From Lytechinus variegatus (taxonomy: Eukaryota > Echinodermata > Echinoidea > Temnopleuroida > Toxopneustidae), in NCBI RefSeq assembly GCF_018143015.1, contig NC_054746.1:41048201-41112200 (forward strand): a stretch of 64,000 nt of DNA. The letters run 5' to 3'. Of this stretch, positions 33,893 to 46,131 are shown in pieces (the first letter of the stretch is position 1; every line of letters begins with the position of its first letter). The notes below the pieces were generated by a model that worked only from the letters and a program-made list of their open reading frames with translations, was not told the DNA's origin and ran no database searches. The position numbers were made by a program, and so were the translations under genes.

Positions 33893-34984
33893 AAAAACAA
33901 AATTATCTCCTGTTAAACTTCCTTTAGGAGTGCCCCAAGGTTCAGTTCTCGGGCCGTTGTTTTTTGCCATCTATTCCAGTCCTCTTGCAAAAATTGCGCA
34001 TAAACATGGCATAGACATTCATGTGTATGCGGATGATACACAGTTGTATGTGTCATTTGATCCAACTGACCCTGCTTGTGAGTTGTCTGCCAGGCTTCGT
34101 TTACAAAATACAATAGATGATATGCGGTCATGGATGCTAAACAATAAGTTGAAATTAAATGAAAGTAAAACAGACTTGTTGATTATTAGTTCTAAATCAC
34201 AAAGTCATTTGATTAAGGACCGGACTATACAGGTTGGGGACTCCTTGATTAAAGCCTTGTCATCAGTTCGAAATCTCGGTGTCGTATTTGACGAACATAT
34301 GTCTATGGATGCACAAGTAAAGAAAATATGTCAATCAGTATACTATAATATTCATAATGTTAACAGCATGAGGAAAGTCCTTGACCATAAGTCTGCTGCT
34401 ATGCTTATACACTCATTTGTACTATCTCGATTAGATATTGGAAATGCTCTTTTTAATATAACCTCACGCAATGTTAATAAACTTCAGTATGCTCAGAATA
34501 CAGCTGCCAGGGTTTTAACTGGTACATCAAAATATCAACACATCTCACCAATTCTCCAAAAGTTACATTGGTTGCCAATCCGGAAGCGTATAGAATTTAA
34601 AATACTTCTTCTCACTTGGAAAGTGTATAATGGTTTGGCACCAAAATATCTACAAGAGCTTGTCACGCCTTATGCACCAGCTAGAAGCCTGAGATCATCA
34701 CACCAGCAACTTCTTAAGACTCCCAAGACACGTGTAGCATATGGTGCACAAGCTTTCTCTGCCTCAGCACCTTTTCTCTGGAATAATTTGCCATTAAATT
34801 TAAGAATTATACAATCACTGGAGACCTTTAAATCCAAACTGAAATCTTATCTTTTCTAACAGTATTATTGGCACTTTGACACTCATCCAAACTTTCCCTT
34901 TCTTTCTTTTCTTGTGCGCCTCGGAATAGAATATTTCTAGATAGATGGCGCTATATAAATGCCTATTATTATTATTATTATCAT
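33893..34984 (+). mobile_element. 5'-truncated CR1/L2-type LINE with open reverse transcriptase end
   Basis: From 33893 the frame stays open to TAA at 34859 (about 320 residues). It begins just before the [16 protein letters not shown] motif, contains the catalytic YADD (VYADDTQLY), and ends with [11 protein letters not shown] and SFK-like motifs typical of CR1/L2 ORF2. The endonuclease and the first half of the reverse transcriptase are missing, so it is dead on arrival by 5' truncation. Since the frame is uninterrupted, the insertion is probably young. The 3' tail reads GGCGCTATATAAATGCC followed by (TTA)n. The same GCGCTATATAAA tail ends the SINE at 49384-49720. Confidence 0.85.
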
Positions 34985-36412
<1,428 letters not shown>

Positions 36413-37339
36413 ATTCAACAAGTGGAGCGCCTCTTGCAGTCTCACTTGCATCGCACGATTTAATATAGCAGCAGTGCCGACTTTAAAAACTCCTATAAAA
36501 TAAATATTCACAAACAAGGCAAAAGCAATTTTGTGTCTCGACCACTTATGAAAATAACCAGAAATATCGTGATTCGCGAGCACACGCAAGAAAATTATAT
36601 CGAAACTTCATTGTGAAATGACTGGGATGGAATAACACTTGTCATAAGAGCCCTGCACGTAAACTTTAACGTTGACCTCAAAATGACCTTTGACCTTACC
36701 ATGTGACCTCCGACTGCAGCATAACATGCACGTCCCCCCAAGTCTATCTAACATCCAAGTTTGGTTGAAAAGTGACTTACGGTTGCGGAGTTAGGTGTCA
36801 TAAGAGAGTCTTGCATGTAAACTTTAACGTTGACCTGAAAATGACCTTTGACATTACCATGTGACCTCCGACTTCAGCATAACATGCAGGTCCCCCAATC
36901 CACCATCCAAGTTTGGTTGAAATACAACTTATGGTTGCGGATTTAGGTGTCATAAGAGTCTTGCATGTAAACTTTAACATTGACCTGATAATGACCTTTG
37001 AACTTACCGTGTGACCTCCGACTGCAGCATAACATGCAGGTCCCCCAAGTCCATCTACCATCCAAGTTTGGTTGAAATGCGACTTACGGTTGCGGAGTTA
37101 GGTGTCATATGATCGAGAGTCTTGCATGTAAACTTTAAAGTTGACCTGAAAATGACCTTTGACCTTACCATGTGACCTCCGACTGCAGCATAACATGCAG
37201 GTCCCCAAAATTCATCTACCATCCAAGTTTGGTTGAAAAGCGACTTAAGGTTGTGGAGTTATGTGTCATTACAGGTGACGGACGGACGACATTTGGATCC
37301 CAAAGTCTCGCCTTCACCTCTGGTGGGCGAGACAAAAAC
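36413..37339 (+). repeat. Tandem-unit element (family A), copy 2, four ~150-160-bp units
   Basis: The 5' block ATTCAACAAGTGGAGCGCC matches copy 1 at 7876. Four units start at about 36660, 36820, 36970 and 37131 with AACTTTAACGTTGACCTGAA, and each holds TGACCTTTGAC and ACCATGTGACCTCCGAC. The 3' end is a hairpin at 37305-37333 followed by AAAAA. No protein is encoded. A further single unit of the copy-1 type follows at about 37372-37480. Confidence 0.8.
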
Positions 37340-37506
37340 ACCATTCATATGATACATTATTACGTTCATTGAAAATAAATGACATTTGACCTTGATCATG
37401 TGACCCAAGACTTGTCAGTGAAACCTGGTTACCCCTACATCCACATTTTATAAACTATATCTATAAACTTTAAAAGGTATGAGAGCAATCTTATAATTAC
37501 CTCCAA

Positions 37507-38310
37507 AATTTTGTTCATGCTTGAGTGAACATGGAACGTTTTTTTTATTTTGAATTATGCTGTCAAATTTCATTTACACTTCTCTTATCTTTGAATTTTC
37601 CTTTATGAGTAAGAAAAGAATACTTTTTGTCAACCTGAGCAAGAAGATTTGCATTATTAATTGGGAGAACTTGTAATTGTTCAAATCCTTATATCATGTG
37701 AACGAATTATGTTATGGTATACCTTTTATAATTTTAAAGGGTTTGATTCCTTGACCAAATTATGTGCTTGACAGGACAAACAGGAAAATATTAATGTATT
37801 TCAATGGCAGTGGTGTATTAGGTCAATTTTGAAGGAGCTAAATATGGCAGATCATATATTATGTATTTAAAAGTTGTGAGCGAGCAAGCAAAATTTTCCA
37901 CTTTTTTAATTAAAATATCCAATTTTGTGATGGATCTTGACATAGTCAGAAAATAAATCATATTTCACTTTCTATCTTTCCTTTTATTTCATTTCCACTT
38001 TTTTCTAGGTCATGATTTTTTTTATTGGGAGGAGCACCCCGAACCCCGCCCATCTGTACGCCACTGTTCAAAGGCACCATAGTCTTTGTAGCACACAATG
38101 AAAGGATTTGAAATAAATACATGTACACTCTGCAATACTTTGGTTGAAGAAAAATGTTTTTACTGGCCAAGATAATGAAAAAGGTTAAGAGGAAGTTTGC
38201 TGATTAGCAAGAAGTCCGATCATATTTATCATTTTATGCCATTTTGGCGCAAGCCTTCTTTTTAACCCATACAAAAACATTCCGTGTTCACTCAAGCATG
38301 ATCAAAACTA
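37507..38310. repeat. ~0.8-kb element with TTCATGCTTGAGTGAACA inverted ends
   Basis: TCATGCTTGAGTGAACATGG at the left is inverted at 38280-38300 (CCGTGTTCACTCAAGCATGA). A hAT-like element (37808-38066) is inserted inside. The exact ends and target-site duplication are not clear. Confidence 0.5.
37808..38066. mobile_element. Short hAT-like element
   Basis: It starts CAGTGGTGTATTAGG and ends with the inverse GTACGCCACTG. Flanks TTCAATGG (37800-37807) and TTCAAAGG (38067-38074) form a 7-of-8 target-site duplication. At 259 bp it has lost most of the interior seen in its relatives; one GTGAGCGAGCAAGCAAAA remnant is left. Confidence 0.75.
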
Positions 38311-40143
38311 TTTTTTAATTGCATTTGAAAGATAACACTTCACAGCACCCATTAAAACCAAAATATAGATATAACAATTTGAAACAAAAATTTAAACTTT
38401 TCATATCTGTCCCCCTTTTTTTATACGCACTTAAGTCTGACTTTGCTTTGCAAGTGACACAAAAATAAACACAAAAAAATTGCTTCATACTGTATGCATT
38501 TCATGCACCCACACCTGTTCCTTTCTTCATCTCCCCCCCCCCCTCCTCTCTCCATCTTTCTTCACTATCTCCCTATCTCTCTTTATAAGAATTTAATTAT
38601 GAGTTCACCCCATATCATATCCATTTCTTAGTATAAATCAGTCATTTTTTATCCAAAATTTTCTTTTATTTCAAAATACTATAAATTGCAAATAGCCATG
38701 GAAAAAAAAACAAATGACTTTTTAAAATCATAGTAGATGATTTATTAGTACAAATATATGTATACATCAGATCATTTTTACACAAAAAGTGATATAATAT
38801 ATGGAACAGATATTTATGGCATATTCAACCAGAAAAATTATCCTGTTTAACCTGAGAATGGAGATTACATTTACTGAAATATAATTAATATAATTAAAAT
38901 ATCTGTGTCTATTTAATACTGAAGGAGACAAACAAAAAGAAAGAAAACTAAATTATGTGTACTTATAAGGCATTGGAAGCAATATATACCTTAATCTGAA
39001 ACATACAAAATAAAGTGTCAAGTTACCTATTTTTATTGTTTAAAAATTTTGGACGAGATCATCATTGCTGTAACTATTTTTTTAATTACAAATTTTCATT
39101 AAATCAATGAAAAGTATGTAACAGATCATTTGATTTTAATATCAAATTCCCCAAAAAGTATAATTCCCCATTTTCAACTCGATTGCCTTGTGTCCCCTTT
39201 GTTCTTCACATTGAACATATGTTTGTCAATTTTGAAAAAATCCTGCATACAGCAATGCTAATATTCTATTAATGCCTTGTGGAGAATTGGTTGCATAACA
39301 ATAACTTTTTAGCTATATTAAGGGAAATTAACCACAGTGCATAATCCGTTTTGTTCAATTTTAGAAAGTGTGGAGATCTCTTGATAGTACAACTTGGATT
39401 GTGAGGAAACATATTTTTACACTATTGTGTCATTGTAATCTTGATAAGAAAGTATGTAAAAAAAATCTGCCTCCGCACAAGTAGAACAGTTCTGGCAGTC
39501 TCATCAGCATTACATGAGTAAATATATCAGCAGTGCTGAATTTGAAAGAATATACATGTACATTTTTTTTTTCAACAAGCATAACTTTAAATAATTAATC
39601 AAAATATTCATAATTCATTGTTGAATGAGATCAGTAATTCCTACCTCAGGGAACTAAATCTATTTGAAAATTGCAGTTTTAAGTTGTTTTAAAGCTATAC
39701 TGTAGCCATGCATTGCACTATTAAAAATGTGGGAACTACCTTGCATTTCCTTGTTGTTTTTTTAGTCATTTTCAAGAGGAAATCCACAAAATAAAAGGTA
39801 GAAATCAGCTGTTTATCCTTTGATATTGCTTTATCACAAGATATATCAAGCAATTCAGTATAACCGTGGTGGGATATGGGAGCTGTTTACTTCCTGGATC
39901 AAATAGGTCAAGGCATACCTACCATGATACGACATCTGTGAAATTTCATGGATTAGATAAATAAAATCAAAATTATACCTTCAATAAACAATAATACTGT
40001 TTTATTTACCCATGTTAGTCACTTCATTTAGAAACTGTTCTACCCGTGGGCCCTTTATGATTGAATGAAGGGTATTTCAGTGATCATTACACAAATATTA
40101 GATAATAGAGAAAGCTGTGTCTATCCTGTTCCAATAGTTTCAA
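38311..40143. other. 3' flank of glyoxalase copy 2
   Basis: AT-rich DNA without a supportable gene. It includes a lone 5' block of repeat family A near 39472-39560. A TTTATT at 40000-40005 would be a minus-strand AATAAA about 140 bp after the glyoxalase stop. Confidence 0.5.
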
Positions 40144-43100
40144 TCAATCTCGTCCAGCCATCCTATTAGCACTAAGTATCTCAATCCAGTATCCGTCAGG
40201 ATCTTGAATAAAAGCTAGTCCTTTCATAGAACCTGTGAAAGATAACAGAGAAGAGGAAAGAGAAGAGAAAGAAGAGAGAGGGAAAAAGATATATTTGTCT
40301 GAGAAACAATCAAAATTGATATACATGTAACCTATCTGCATTGGTGATATGTCCATACCAACATAAAAATATTCTACAATAAACAGATTCTGGATGTTTT
40401 CTTCCTCACTGTAATCCTCTTATGAGCTTTTTCCATTTTACCCAATGAAAAATCACACTAATTAATAGGGTAAGGTCAACATTCCATGGAGCATCTTATA
40501 CATCCACTCCTTTCTGTTTGATCTAATCCAATATTGCTCTGATTAATCCTAGTCTACCCATTATCTGTTGCCCATTTATTTTCATCTAATTGCCACTTAG
40601 ACCATTTACTACTTTGTATGATTCCAAGTTAGGCTACAACCATTTTGTCTCATATCCACTTAGTCTATGATAATATGAACTGAATGTAGGTTAGTCCTGG
40701 AGAGGACTGTTGGTTTATCACTCTGTCCAAGAGCAAACATCGAAAATAACAGTTCTTTTCAGAGCTACTATCAGAAAGATAAACCAACAGTATTTGTCAG
40801 GATTAACATACATGGTGTTACCACAAAACTCTCCATTCAGTCTTACTACCATGCAAACCTTCAAAGCTTACATAATATGAACTGTTTATAAACCAAATTT
40901 TCATTAAAAGACTGCAAAATAATTAGTAGACGAAGTGACCATCATTCTGTGCATTAGTCAAAATGATATTTACACTGTATACCACATGAGTATCAAATCA
41001 AGTGACAGTTGGACCAAAGGGCAATTAGACCAAAATGATATAAGACTACATGTATTAGGTTTAGCCAATGTATGGTATAGGACAATCTGGACCATATACT
41101 TGTAGACTTGGGGCCGTATTCTGAATATTGAGATAAAATATAAATATTCTTGTATCTTTCAGAGATGCTAACTGATAGCTCAAAAAAATCCTGAAAACCC
41201 AGGCCGGGGTCCAGGGGCCCGCCCAGGGCCCCTGGCGGGGTCAAGGGCGAAGCCCCCTGAAGCTGGAACGTTTTCTTATTCTTTAGAGGGCTGAAATCAT
41301 TAATCTACAGTAGTACATAACAAATAATTAATGACATAATAAACTTCATATCATAGGCAAGAAAGGTGCTCAAAAAAAAAATCATGTAACCCGTAGGGCC
41401 TACTCATTACGGTACGGGTTAACCTGCTGCGGGTTAATATGCTGCGGCCAATGGGTGCGACTCGGGACGGGTGTATGTAGCAGCTGGGGTGCCCTTTTTC
41501 ACTCACTGTACTCATCAACAAGACAATCCTATACTATTGAAAATCCATATATCACAATTTCTATCAAAATGATGGATAGTTCACACATATGAATTGATGA
41601 ATACGCACCAGAGAACACATATTTCATGGTAGCAAATAGGTTTTCAGCTGAAATCCCGCGGCAGACAACCTATCACTCACGCAGCAGCAGGCAATTGCAG
41701 CCACACCGGGCCGTGCTTCGAGCGGTTCTACCGGGCGATCGCCCGACTGGGATAGCGCTGACACCCGTATCCCTGCAGGGTATACAGCGGCGTTTGCAAC
41801 TGCTACAATGTATTGCTCGCGCGTACCGTACCAGCTAAACTTCATGCTGCGCAAAACGCTAATAATTTTCCGTCTGCGCAAATTGGCCATCCAAAATTGA
41901 AATTGCGCTCTCCGTAGCGAACTCCGTGACAAGATTTGGAGGGGAAATTTTTACGGATTTCACTTTGACAATCGATTTTTTTTCCCGGAATATTTTTCAG
42001 CAAAGGAAAAAATCCGGAATTCCGGAAAAATCCGGAAAATTAGCAACTCTGATCTTTAGAGTTACAATAAAATCTTTATTCCGACAATTGTCTTAACTTT
42101 TCTTGTAACTTTCACTGAGCGCGTACGATGTCAGAGACATAATGATGCGTAAATGTTTATTCGGCGCATATTATGTCTGTGCGCAAGATAAAATATCGAG
42201 TTACAAGGTATTCTGAAAATTCTCTTATCTTTGCATTCTCTTAACTTCCTTGGAAAATACAATAAAATTTACAAGAGGAAGGGGCTATTGTAACTTATTG
42301 TTGCATGCAATATTTGTCCGTCTGCAACAATTATTTCTTGCTGCATCCCGCAAAACATCATGTTTTACAAAAGGAGACATTCCAAAGTCATTATGACGAC
42401 GGATTAGTAGACTTTTCAGCAATTAAAAATTGGTGTTCGAGACGATGAATCTTTTCAGAGAAAATATATCTTGAAAAGAGCCGCGAGTATTTTTAACACA
42501 GAAGCGCACAAGTATAAGCGTTGGGGACGCACAAGGAAATTACGCCTTGATTACGCCTCATGTCGACATTGCGCTTCATAGTTTTTCAGAAGAATCGCTT
42601 CTATTGTTTGACCTAAGTTTATAACAAGCTTAATGATTGGTTGATGTTAGAATATTAGGCGTGTCAGAGATGAAATAGGGGACGTCCTTACAGAAATAAG
42701 AAAATTTTCAGAATATCAATTTAAGAGAATTATAGTGCGCTGTTATCTTGCTGACTTACAAGAAAAGTTACATGAAAAGTTAAGACAATTTTCAGAATAC
42801 CACCCCAAGATACTACTAAACAGGTTCTTTTGAATAATTTCCTTTTACAAATCACTCTCAACTTGTCAGATCTACGATTTTGGTAGCTTATAACAAATGA
42901 CACACTGTAGAATACTGTATACTACCGATTTCAAAAACACACTCACCACCATCAGGCTTCTTGATAAACTTCACACCTAGCTTCTCAAATCTTTCACAGG
43001 CAGCATATACATCAGGTACAGACAATCCAATATGACCTGTCATAAAGCAACATGAAATTAATTTATGTCTTTATTCTCAGAAAGACAGTATAAATGTTCA

Positions 43101-46100
43101 CCAGTCACACTTTCCCTATTTCATCTTAGAGTCCCCCCCCCCTTCCTCAACAAAAGAGGGGCACAGCATTGTTTATAAACAATACAGTGCCCCTCCATTG
43201 CTTTGTCTCCTCCGGGTCACGATCAGCCACTGTACTTGAGCATTGTATCTCAATGAATAGAGGGTGAACATATGCAACATCAAATTCAATACCCTTTTCA
43301 TAAACCCATCCTCCAATTAGCCGCCTAAGAGTAATGCAGATAATTCAATAAAAGTTGCGTTCACAAACTACGAAAATAAGCCGCATTATTTTTACGAGCG
43401 CCCGTCCTGAAAAAGGCGGATAATCATCATGACAACTGGACACGCCCCCTCCGATGCGGTTGTGTTGGAAAAGGGTGACCTTGTGACCGCACCATGGCAA
43501 TTATCTGCATTATTTTGAAATGCGTTCATAAACTCAAAATCTTGTCCCGATGCTGCTATTATGCGGATAATAGCAGCATCAAAATAATGCGGATAACTCT
43601 GGTGTCTGGTCCTCCAATTTTACGACCAAATTATGCTGCTATTAGCCGCATAATTGGGTTTATGAAAGGGGTATAAGCCTCATAAAAGCACATCAATTTC
43701 TACATAAGAACGTGTTTAAGTAATCCCTTCAGATAACTGTTATCAATGAGCAACTACTTGAAGTTATTACAAGGAATGAAACATGTAGATAGTAGACAAA
43801 GAACCAGTCTAGTTATTGACTATTAACTCTATGTAAGATAGAAATTTCTTTGCAAAATGGCAAATGAAAGATGTTAGGGGAATTCTCCAGCTTTGATCAT
43901 ACTTGCACGTTTCGACTACATGACAAAATGTAGGACTATTCAATGAGTGAAATGCTTATAGGCAAATTTCAAAAATGTTATTGTGCAACGGACATGTTTC
44001 ATGCAATTGTACGTATTATATCAATATACAGTCATAATAATAAATTTTCTTTTATTAGCAATACAGGCTTTGGAAAACAACAATATGCATTGTGTCTGTG
44101 GATTAATTATTTAATTTCTACTCATTCACACTGAGCAAGAATTTGTCATATTTTCAAATCTTAAAAAGACAATTTACCCTTTTTTCAATGCAAATTAATG
44201 TGGCATATTAAGATCTTGTGGTTGCTACCTACAAACTGTGTTTTCCAAGCTTCCTTAATAAACGAGTTTCAGTTTAGTTCAGTTAATAAACACCATAATA
44301 ATAGTTTTCATTCTTTATCACTTAATAAATGAAACAGAATACTTACCAAATCCTTTAGGTTCCTTGTTACCATTATGGTACCCTTCAAAACTATCATCAG
44401 AGTCTGTTCCATAGTTACTAAAAGGAGTAAAAAACCCTAAACATATGAGATAGGTAGATACACCAAAATGACACATTGTAAATAATCAATCATTTAAAAA
44501 GTTTCCTTTATCATATTACAAACATGATAAAAATAAACTAGATCAAATCTCAACTGCACGTAGCCACAACGAGACCTTGCTACCTGTCACTTTTGGGGGA
44601 CATCTAAACTTTTTCTAACAATTTTAATTTGCAATCTACTTGTATTTCAAATTTAGACTGTGTGCTAGGGTGTGGGTAGTTGAAGTTACACCATCAGTAT
44701 TTAAAATGAATAAAATAATTGCAGAATATGAGTTGAATTGGTTGTAATAATATATGAAGTGCGATGCACCAAATACTCAAGTTCTTTGCATTGAAATGAG
44801 TTTTTCACTTTTAGCATATAATCAAAATTTACCTATTTACTGTAGAGGGATTAACATTCAACTTTAGATAGCCAACATGAATGATATTACTGTCCCACTG
44901 CCAAATGAATGTGAATCATCTCTCTCATCTATTCAAAGATATTTACAGCACCAATAGAGATGACAATGCAAGTTCTTACTAAGTAAGTTCTATGGTTCCT
45001 GGTTGCATGAATGTCCATTTAATCCTTTCTTTCTCATCTTTAGGGATATCAGCTTCATCAGCAAAGCCCATAAAAAAGAGGGTAAATGACATTGAAGGGA
45101 AGTCAAGCCTTGTCAACAACCTGAGAAAATAAACGAAGAAACAAGAAAAAGCAACTGATTTCATGAAAAGTATTTCAAAACATTAATTCTTTGCCCACTT
45201 TGTTCGACTCTAAAGAGTCACATAGAGCAGACTGTCAAGCAATGTTTCCACATATCCAAAATAAATTTCCTGAAACTGAATCCAAAATTTCCCGAAATTT
45301 TAGACATTTCCTGGAATTTGTAAGTATGATTTAAAAAAAATCAGGTGATCTAAATTTAGTCCATGTGTCCCAAATCAAGGAATTTAGCACATTATTGTTC
45401 ACACCCTCTTTTAAAATAGAAACAAAATTACAAAATTTGAGCATAGAGGATGAGCGGAAAATTTTGAGCTACAAATCAAGGTAAATAATTCTTTAAATAT
45501 AATATGAATATCAAAAGTTGCCACATTTAATTGTTGTTTAATTGAATTTTTTTCGGATTTCCTGGAATTATTTTCATTTCCCGAACCTTTTCATGGATAA
45601 AGTCAAAATTTCCTGGATTTTGGGAAGTGTGGAAACACTGCTGCCAAGTTCGAACCAAGTCACATTCTATTCATAATACACACAAAGTGTATAAAGTCTA
45701 TTGATCATACACAATAGTGTTGGTGCATCACATTTACTGTGTGAACACAAAGCTTTTCTTTAGAATAAACCAATCAAAGGCTAGTGTGAGCTGAATTTGC
45801 ATAGTCCATGCAAAACCCCTCTTAAGGTTGCACTTTAAATGAATTAACAAAAGACATTTTATTCTGATCATTCAAAATTAAGAGGAATAGAGAAAAAAAG
45901 AAAGGTCATTGAAAAAAACACATCTGAACAATATAAATATTTTTGAGATGCCCATAGGACAGGAGTATACATTTATATATTGCTATATAATCCATTTATT
46001 TCATTCCAAATTAATTATTCAATAATAAATATTTAAGTGAGTGTGTACCTCATTCCAAGAACTTCTGTATAGAATTTAAGTGACCTGCGAGGATCTCGAA

Positions 46101-46131
46101 TTCTGTACATGGTCTGCTGCATTATAAAACC
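40144..46131 (-). CDS. Glyoxalase I (lactoylglutathione lyase) paralogue 2, exons 2-6
   Basis: Exons on the minus strand are 46049-46131, 44980-45120, 44347-44417, 42947-43036 and 40144-40232. They give 157 residues and a TGA, with splice phases and lengths of the first four exons identical to paralogue 1. The zinc ligands Gln (IMQQTM), Glu (TIEL), His (GFGHIG) and Glu (GYWIE) are all present. Unlike paralogue 1, the Asn equivalent to human N104 is kept (ELTYNYGT), and the R123 equivalent is Lys (EPKGFG). The C-terminus is short (SANRMAGRD), close to the human form. The role is detoxification of methylglyoxal with glutathione. This copy is the better candidate for the ordinary enzyme. Exon 1 was not found upstream of 46131. 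Introns 2, 4 and 5 hold transposons. Confidence 0.9.
41107..42808. repeat. MITE with CTTGGGGCCGTATTCTGAA ends, split by a hAT-like insertion
   Basis: The left end CTTGGGGCCGTATTCTGAA is inverted at the right (TTCAGAATACCACCCCAAG). Inner repeats TTGTCTTAACTTTTC and CTTATCTT recur in both halves. Removing the insertion at 41160-42051 leaves about 0.8 kb. It lies in glyoxalase copy 2, intron 5. Confidence 0.7.
41160..42051. mobile_element. hAT-like element with CAGAG(A/T)TGCTAA ends, nested
   Basis: The ends CAGAGATGCTAACTG and (inverted) CAGAGTTGCTAATTTTCC are flanked on both sides by ATCTTT (41154-41159 and 42052-42057). No transposase. The left part has GGGCCC-rich palindromes, and the right part repeats TCCGGAAAA. 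Confidence 0.75.
43145..43232 (-). repeat. Hairpin-bearing CAGTGGC repeat, copy 1
   Basis: On the minus strand it starts CAGTGGCTGATCGTGACCCG and contains a hairpin (43157-43195) formed by GAGGGGCACAGCATTGTTTA. It matches the copy at 57338-57420. Confidence 0.65.
43290..43673. repeat. ~384-bp MITE with TACCC(T/C)TTTCATAAACCCA ends
   Basis: The ends are inverted repeats, and an inner AATTAGCCGC-like block also pairs. The centre holds a perfect 14-bp-arm palindrome at 43549-43580. It lies in glyoxalase copy 2, intron 4. Confidence 0.7.
45240..45640. mobile_element. 401-bp hAT-like element with CA(A/G)TGTTTCCACA ends
   Basis: The left end CAATGTTTCCACATATCC is matched by the inverse of GGAAGTGTGGAAACACTG. 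Flanks CTGTCAAG (45232-45239) and CTGCCAAG (45641-45648) give a 7-of-8 target-site duplication. TTTCC(C/T)GAA is repeated within. It lies in glyoxalase copy 2, intron 2. Confidence 0.75.

Noticed and set aside
37372..37400. Start of a functional nuclear-receptor enhancer
   Set aside because: Half-sites alone within a repeat do not show enhancer function; recorded under the repeat findings instead.
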